NCBI GenBank assembly: GCA_017992335.1
Contig: JAGOOU010000002.1
Coordinates: forward strand, 7,140-27,458
From: Candidatus Parcubacteria bacterium
GTDB lineage: Bacteria; Patescibacteriota; Minisyncoccia; Minisyncoccales; Minisyncoccaceae
DNA length: 20,319 nt
Direction of reading: 5' to 3'
Below are positions 15,906-20,319 of the stretch, piece by piece. Under the pieces are notes generated by a model. The model saw only the letters and a list, made by a program, of their open reading frames with translations, did no database searches and was not told where the DNA came from. A program made the position numbers and the translations under genes. The stretch's first letter is position 1. Every line of letters starts with the position of its first letter.

Positions 15906-15996
15906 CTTTATTTTTTTAGGGTGAACCGTTTTCTAATTTAATTGAAGAAAAAATCTGTAGTCAAGCTATTAATATCGTTATTAAAAGTATTTTTGT

Positions 15997-16025
15997 ATAC
16001 TATCAATAAATGCAATGTTTGTCAA
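15997..16025 (-). promoter_or_regulatory. Candidate rpoB promoter
   Basis: Minus-strand TTGACA (16025-16020, perfect -35), a 17-nt spacer and TAGTAT (16002-15997, 4 of 6) predict a transcript with a ~135-nt leader before rpoB. A weaker second candidate, TTGACT-N17-TTAAAT (15964-15936), lies closer to the gene. The ~200-nt rodA-rpoB gap contains no credible gene. Confidence 0.5.
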
Positions 16026-16035
16026 GGCTTGACAA
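16019..16035. repeat. Palindrome over the rpoB -35 element
   Basis: TTGTCAAG-G-CTTGACAA is a perfect 8-bp inverted repeat with a single-base centre. Its left arm contains the -35 of the rpoB promoter candidate on the minus strand, and its right arm gives an identical TTGACA on the plus strand. This is the geometry of a dimeric repressor operator or of back-to-back -35 elements. Confidence 0.6.
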
Positions 16036-16057
16036 GAATTGATTATTTGAAATATTT

Positions 16058-17140
16058 TTATGATTCTGTAATCTTCATGTTCTGCAAAATACCAAAAGCA
16101 ATAAAAGTAAATATCAAATTGCTACCTCCATAACTAACTAGGGGCAAAGGAATTCCTATAACCGGCAATATCCCAAGATTCATTCCAACACTAATTACCA
16201 TTTGAGAAAAAATACTAAAAGACAGACCACAGGCAAATAAACGAGAAAAATTAGATCTAGCATTTAAAGCAATTCTAATTATTCTTAAAAATAATACAGA
16301 GAAAGCAGAGAACAACACAAAAATTCCAACAAACCCTGTTTCTTCTGCGATTGCTGAAAATATGAAATCTGTTTGTGCTTCTGGCAAAAATCCATATTGC
16401 GTTTGAGATCCTTTACCAATCCCCTGCCCGAATATTCCACCAGAACCAATACTTATCTTTGCCTGGTTCTGACTCCAACCTTGGCCCAGTAAATCTTCTT
16501 GAGGAGCAATAAAGCTAAATATTCTATCCCTTTGATAGTCTTTTAAAAAGAAATTCCAGGCAAGAGTAAAGATGATAATAAAAATCAAAGACAGAATTAT
16601 AAATTCTCTTACTCTAATACCCGAGATCAAAAGAATCCCAATCCAAATACTTAAAAGAATGATTACAGAACCAAACTCTGGCTGAAGGAAAATCAAAATT
16701 GCTGGAATAGCTAAATATACTCCTGAAAAGATTATGTGTTTTAAATTATATAATTCAACATGTCTTTTTGAAAAATACTTAGCCAAAAGAAGTATTAAAG
16801 CTACTTTCATTGGCTCAATTGGATCAAAAGAAAATATCCCTATTTTATACCAAGATTTAATACCTCTAATCTCTGGAGCAAAAAATAAAAGCCCTACTAG
16901 AAATGTTACACAAAGGAAATAAAGAGAAAGAACAAGAACCGGATTTTCCCTCAAGTCTCTATTATCGTAAAAACTCATTAAAAACATCAAAACAAAACCC
17001 AAAACAACAAAAAACAATTGCTTATAAAAATTAGATAAATCCTCACCTGATGAGCTGTAGATTGAGACTAATCCGAAAACACAAAGCAAAAAACTTGTAA
17101 ATACAATAATCCAATCAAACTTTCTAAAATTAAGCTTCAT
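16058..17140 (-). CDS. rodA: Peptidoglycan glycosyltransferase RodA (SEDS family)
   Basis: This SEDS-family membrane protein polymerises lipid II glycan strands during cell elongation with a class B penicillin-binding protein. The 360-aa sequence has about ten hydrophobic segments starting at residue 10. Signature stretches are 'RGIKSWYKIGIFSFDPIEPMK', 'LQPEFGSVIILL', 'KISIGSGGIFGQGIGKGSQ', 'YGFLPEAQTDFIFSAIAEE' (with the Asp of the catalytic SEDS loop) and 'GMNLGILPVIGIPLPLVSYGG'. The 'FLPEAQTDFIF' and 'GIPLPLVSYGGS' forms fit RodA better than FtsW, but function between the two cannot be fixed from sequence. The start codon overlaps the ligA stop by 4 nt (ATGA), suggesting coupled translation. 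No matching PBP2 or mreBCD genes lie in the window. Confidence 0.92.
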   Translation of the reverse strand: MKLNFRKFDWIIVFTSFLLCVFGLVSIYSSSGEDLSNFYKQLFFVVLGFVLMFLMSFYDNRDLRENPVLVLSLYFLCVTFLVGLLFFAPEIRGIKSWYKIGIFSFDPIEPMKVALILLLAKYFSKRHVELYNLKHIIFSGVYLAIPAILIFLQPEFGSVIILLSIWIGILLISGIRVREFIILSLIFIIIFTLAWNFFLKDYQRDRIFSFIAPQEDLLGQGWSQNQAKISIGSGGIFGQGIGKGSQTQYGFLPEAQTDFIFSAIAEETGFVGIFVLFSAFSVLFLRIIRIALNARSNFSRLFACGLSFSIFSQMVISVGMNLGILPVIGIPLPLVSYGGSNLIFTFIAFGILQNMKITES

Positions 17141-19164
17141 ATCATTTTTAAAAACTCTTTTTCTTTTAATATTTTTACACCCAATTCCTTTGCTTTATCA
17201 TATTTTGATCCAGGATTTTCTCCAACTATCAGATAATCAAGATTTTTAGAAACTGAATTTAAAACCTCTCCGCCAAGCTCTTCTATTTTCTCTTTTGCTA
17301 CTTCCCTACTAAAACTATCCAATGTTCCAGTTATGACAAAGGCTAATCCTTTTAATTTTCCTTTTTGTTCTTTTGTTTTTTCATAAACAACTCCTTTTGA
17401 TTTTAATTTTTCAATAAATTCAACATTGTCTTTATCTTTAAACCATTCAATAATTGACTTAGAAACAACAGGTCCGATTTCTGGTATTTTTTCTAAATCC
17501 TCGAAAGAAGCTTTTCCTAATTCTTCTATTGATTTAAATTGCTTAGATAAATCATTAGCTGTTTTTATTCCGATATTCCTTATACCAAGAGAATAAATAA
17601 ACCTAGGATAAGTTATTGTTTTTCTTTTTTGAATTGAATTAATAATATTATCTGCAGACTTTTCTCCAAATCTTTCTAGGGGCGATAAATCTCCTTTTTT
17701 AAGATCAAACAAATCAGCTGGATCTAAAACAAGACCCTCATCAAGAAGCCTCTCGATGATTTTCGGACCAAGTCCTTCCATATTAAAAGCACTTCTAGAA
17801 ACAAAATGGTTAAAATATTTTGATTTTCTAGCAAAGCATTTTGGATTGGGACATCTCCAGATGACATCTTTACCTGGTTTAATCAATTTAGTGTTACACG
17901 AAGGACAATATTCTGGCATTTTAAATTCTTTTTCTTTACTATTTCTCAATTCTGGGAAAACCCTTACCACCTCAGGAATAACGTCCCCCGCTCTTCCAAC
18001 AATAACTGTATCTCCAATTTTCAATCCTAGTCTTTTTATTTCTTTTTCATTGTGAAGGGTTGCTCTTGTAATAGTTGCTCCATTAACCTCAACTGGCTTT
18101 AAGATAGCAACTGGAGTTATTGCTCCCGTTCTTCCAACCTGCACTTTTATATCTTCAACAATAGTTGTTGCCTCAATTAAGGGAAACTTTAAAGCAATTG
18201 CCCCTCTTGGAGACTTTCCAACTATTCCTAATTTATCAAATATTTGATTATTATTTATAGAAATTACGATTCCATCAATTTCATAAGGAAGAGTTTCTCT
18301 TTTCTTAATCCAAGAATGATAAAAATCAAATATCCCATCTAAATTTTTACATAATTTATTGTATTTATTATTTGTTTTAAAGCCTAGCGCTTCTAGTATA
18401 AAATGCTCTTCTTCATGAGTTTTTTGTCCGAAATCAGAAACAATATCATAAATATCTGCATTCAAGTGCCTTTTGGCTGTAATTTTAGAATCCAATTGCC
18501 TGATTGAACCAGCAGCTAAATTTCTAGGATTAGCGTATAAAGAAAGATTGTCTTTTTTTCTTTGCTTATTTACTTTTTCAAAATCTTTTTTACTAATAAC
18601 AACCTCTCCCCTAACAATTATTTCTTTAGGAATATTAAATCCTTTATTTCTCAATTTGTTCAAGAATTCTTTATTTATCCTAAGAGGAATAGATTCAATT
18701 GTTTTAATATTCTGGGTAACATTTTCTCCTATTCTTCCATCTCCACGAGTAGCTCCTACTTCTAAAATACCATCAATATATACTAATTCAATTGCCAAAC
18801 CATCAAGCTTCGGTTCACAATAATAGTCAACAGATCCTTTTTCTTTTTCAGTTAATAATTTAAAATTTCTTTTTTCCCAATTCTCCATATCTTCTCTTGA
18901 AAAAGCATCATCAAAAGAAATCATCATTTTTCTATGTTCGTATTTTTCAAATTCATCTAAAGGCTTTCCTCCTATTCTTTGAGTTGGAGAATCAGAAGTA
19001 ACAAACTCAGGGAAGTCTCTTTCTAAATCAAAAAGTTCTTTTTTCAAAGAGTCTAAAGCAGAAGAAGAGATCTCTTCTTTATCTAAAACGTGGTAAGCAT
19101 AACGATAATAATCAATAAGTTCTCTTAACTTCTCAATTCTTTTTTTAGCTTCTTGCTTTTGCAT
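17137..19164 (-). CDS. ligA: NAD+-dependent DNA ligase LigA
   Basis: LigA seals nicks in replication and repair using NAD+. The ATG at 19164 gives 675 aa and begins at the family domain Ia. A GTG/ATG up to 66 nt upstream would only add unrelated residues overlapping the preceding gene, whose stop is 1 nt away. Domain Ia (1-~68) has the 'YYRYAYHVLD' NMN-binding helix. The adenylation domain carries K119 in KLDG (119-122), 'ANPRNLAAGSIRQ' (211-223), 'EIDGIVI' and 'GKSPRGAIALKF'. OB fold: 'GRTGAITPVAIL', 'HNEKEIKRLGLKIGDTV'. The zinc finger is C420, C423, C438, C443. Helix-hairpin-helix repeats follow (~462-575), and the C-terminal BRCT domain (~602-675) has 'FVITGTLDSFSREVAKEKI'. Confidence 0.98.
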   Translation of the reverse strand: MQKQEAKKRIEKLRELIDYYRYAYHVLDKEEISSSALDSLKKELFDLERDFPEFVTSDSPTQRIGGKPLDEFEKYEHRKMMISFDDAFSREDMENWEKRNFKLLTEKEKGSVDYYCEPKLDGLAIELVYIDGILEVGATRGDGRIGENVTQNIKTIESIPLRINKEFLNKLRNKGFNIPKEIIVRGEVVISKKDFEKVNKQRKKDNLSLYANPRNLAAGSIRQLDSKITAKRHLNADIYDIVSDFGQKTHEEEHFILEALGFKTNNKYNKLCKNLDGIFDFYHSWIKKRETLPYEIDGIVISINNNQIFDKLGIVGKSPRGAIALKFPLIEATTIVEDIKVQVGRTGAITPVAILKPVEVNGATITRATLHNEKEIKRLGLKIGDTVIVGRAGDVIPEVVRVFPELRNSKEKEFKMPEYCPSCNTKLIKPGKDVIWRCPNPKCFARKSKYFNHFVSRSAFNMEGLGPKIIERLLDEGLVLDPADLFDLKKGDLSPLERFGEKSADNIINSIQKRKTITYPRFIYSLGIRNIGIKTANDLSKQFKSIEELGKASFEDLEKIPEIGPVVSKSIIEWFKDKDNVEFIEKLKSKGVVYEKTKEQKGKLKGLAFVITGTLDSFSREVAKEKIEELGGEVLNSVSKNLDYLIVGENPGSKYDKAKELGVKILKEKEFLKMI

Positions 19165-19165
19165 A

Positions 19166-19537
19166 TTAATACCCAATACTGATTCTTCTTGTTGAGCTGG
19201 CATTAGTTCCATCTGGCTTATACGTTCCAATAGAAATCATTGATGTTCCTGTTTCTTCACAATTTGCACCTGTTATATCAACATTATATGTGTATTTACC
19301 ACTACCACCGCTTACTTCTCCGGAAACAGGAGTAGAACAAGAATGACCCACAAATGCTTGATAAAGAGCTGCTTCTACTCCACTATCAGCAGCATAAAAA
19401 GCTTTAACAGAATCAGCAGAATGAACTATTATTTTTGTCCCCCCTATAATCAAATTAGCTAAATTCAAAGAAACCGCTAAAAGAGTGGAAATGATAATAA
19501 CTATTAAATAAATTGAAACTCCTTTTTCTAAATTCAT
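19166..19537 (-). CDS. PilX-like minor pilin / pilus assembly protein
   Basis: This small (123 aa) exported protein has a prepilin-like N-terminus, MNLEKG then VSIYLIVIIISTLLAVSLNL, without the +5 Glu. That combination is usual for PilX/GspK-type minor pilins at a pilus tip. 'AFYAADSGVEAALYQAF' near residues 46-62 is the characteristic alpha-helix segment of such proteins. A short C-terminal domain has two Cys (in 'HSCSTP' and 'ANCEE') likely to form a disulphide. The ATG at 19537 was preferred to an in-frame TTG at 19549. It begins 1 nt after the upstream pilin gene's stop and ends 1 nt before ligA. Assignment within the family rests on N-terminal pattern and context. Confidence 0.75.
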   Translation of the reverse strand: MNLEKGVSIYLIVIIISTLLAVSLNLANLIIGGTKIIVHSADSVKAFYAADSGVEAALYQAFVGHSCSTPVSGEVSGGSGKYTYNVDITGANCEETGTSMISIGTYKPDGTNASSTRRISIGY

Positions 19538-19538
19538 A

Positions 19539-20132
19539 TTATTGATCAATATTTAAATTTCTTTGAGAAATGCTTGTTTGCAATATCATGCTTGGAATTG
19601 GATTTAATCTTCTTGCACTATTTGATTCAATATACATAGTAAGTGTTACTAATGGTTGATTAGTAAAATCACCCGGATCTCCGGTAACACTTAAAAATAA
19701 AGAAGTCATCTTCAATTTTGAAGAGGTTAATTCTGTTCCTGATGCAGGAAATTGAGCTGCGGAATCTGTTGAAGATTTCATTTCTTTTAAAACATTGTTT
19801 TCGAGATAAAACTTTTTACATCGATATCCATTATAAGCATCTGGTAAGGGAACTGTTGTATCAAAAGCTAAAAATAAAACCCCTCCAGATGTTCCATAAT
19901 TAGTATTGACTGTTCCTGTACAGCCACCATCTTCATCAAGTAAAGCCATTCTAAGAGATCTATCCATGTATTCTATTGCATAGCTTGCTTGATTTAATAT
20001 TTCCTGATTTTGCAAAACAGAAGCTTGAGCATCCATAGCAACAACAAAAATATTAATCAAACCAACAACCAGCATGCTGAAAATAGAAATAGAAACTAAT
20101 AATTCAACTAATGTTAATCCTTTGTTCATCAT
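19539..20132 (-). CDS. PilW/GspJ-like minor pilin
   Basis: This 197-aa type IV minor pilin has a canonical prepilin leader MMNKG cleaved before LTLVELLVSISIFSMLVVGL, with Glu at +5. The hydrophobic helix spans ~6-32 and is followed by 'QASYAIEYMDRSLRMALLDEDGGC', resembling the PilW/GspJ helix-to-head junction. A beta-rich head has two Cys (in 'GGCTG' and 'YRCKK') that could pair. Two adjacent ATGs are possible starts (20132 or 20129), differing by one residue. It starts 1 nt after the upstream gene and is 1 nt from the downstream one, so the three pilin genes and ligA form a tight unit. Confidence 0.82.
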   Translation of the reverse strand: MMNKGLTLVELLVSISIFSMLVVGLINIFVVAMDAQASVLQNQEILNQASYAIEYMDRSLRMALLDEDGGCTGTVNTNYGTSGGVLFLAFDTTVPLPDAYNGYRCKKFYLENNVLKEMKSSTDSAAQFPASGTELTSSKLKMTSLFLSVTGDPGDFTNQPLVTLTMYIESNSARRLNPIPSMILQTSISQRNLNIDQ

Positions 20133-20133
20133 A

Positions 20134-20319
20134 TTATTGCATCCAATTATATATATCTTCTTTAACTGTTAATTGATTAGTTCTCCAATAAACATCAACT
20201 GTAATTTCTAATTTATCTGCTCCAGATTCTACAATAGTAATCTTTCTTCTATAAATTGTTTTGATATCATTTGCTCCTGGAGAAGCTAAATACTTATAAT
20301 GTTCATATCTAGATTGAGA
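20134..20319 (-). CDS. PilV-like minor pilin, C-terminal fragment (cut by window edge)
   Basis: On the minus strand an open frame runs from the right edge to a TAA at 20136-20134, giving 61 residues that include 'IYRRKITIVESGADKLEITV' and end 'NQLTVKEDIYNWMQ'. The alternating beta-strand pattern with 'VDVYWRTNQLTVKEDIY' resembles the last strands of PilV/GspI-type pilins ('V.V.W......V....Y...W'). Its position 1 nt before the PilW-like gene fits the common pilV-pilW-pilX order. The N-terminus is outside the window, so the prepilin leader cannot be checked. Confidence 0.6.
   Translation of the reverse strand, partial: SQSRYEHYKYLASPGANDIKTIYRRKITIVESGADKLEITVDVYWRTNQLTVKEDIYNWMQ

Noticed and set aside
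15942..16133. 63-aa plus-strand frame in the rodA-rpoB gap
   Set aside because: Runs into the rodA antisense, no ribosome site, composition of random A/T-rich DNA.
19165..19230. Upstream extension of LigA by 22 residues
   Set aside because: Would overlap the PilX-like gene by 65 nt and adds residues not found at the LigA N-terminus; the ATG at 19164 fits the family.
1..20319. UGA recoding (code 25), CRISPR, tRNA, insertion sequences
   Set aside because: TGA serves as the ligA stop and no in-frame TGA occurs in core genes; no spaced repeats, cloverleaf or transposase was seen.

Overview
The window reads as chromosomal DNA from a small-genome bacterium of the Candidate Phyla Radiation (Patescibacteria), most likely Parcubacteria-like. 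This is inferred from the low G+C, compact RNA polymerase subunits (about 1059 and 1185 aa), peptidoglycan-binding and LamG modules of the type common in that group, an rpsF-ssb-rpsR cluster with no rplI, and almost no Shine-Dalgarno sequences. TGA ends ligA, so this is not a UGA-recoding lineage. No tRNA, rRNA, CRISPR array, insertion sequence or prophage was seen.

Layout. Bases 1-3490 (+) hold the 3' part of an oligopeptide-type ABC substrate-binding protein with a peptidoglycan-binding domain nested in it, an archaeal-type cupin glucose-6-phosphate isomerase, and RNase J, all tightly packed. Bases 3489-4599 (-) hold a LamG-domain pilin-like surface protein and then a 61-codon orphan gene with its own consensus promoter and the only strong Shine-Dalgarno found. 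Bases 4720-5789 (+) are the rpsF-ssb-rpsR operon. From 5842 to the right edge everything is on the minus strand. Read in transcription order this is: a PilV-like fragment, a PilW-like and a PilX-like minor pilin, ligA, rodA, then a roughly 200-bp promoter/leader region, then rpoB, rpoC, ftsK and recA.

How it fits together. The right-hand minus block joins pilus assembly, DNA ligation, wall elongation, transcription, chromosome translocation and recombination, with 1-nt gaps or a 4-nt overlap in its upstream half and short gaps in rpoB-rpoC-ftsK-recA. The rpsR/recA convergence is closed by one two-way terminator. The RNase J/orphan-gene convergence is closed by two separate oppositely oriented hairpins.

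Most of the window is housekeeping. The least explained parts are the orphan gene at 3500-3685 with its interlocked terminators and internal hairpin, the nested domain in the substrate-binding protein, the pilin-LamG protein, and the palindrome and terminator-like hairpin upstream of rpoB. No clearly new multi-gene system can be claimed from the sequence alone.
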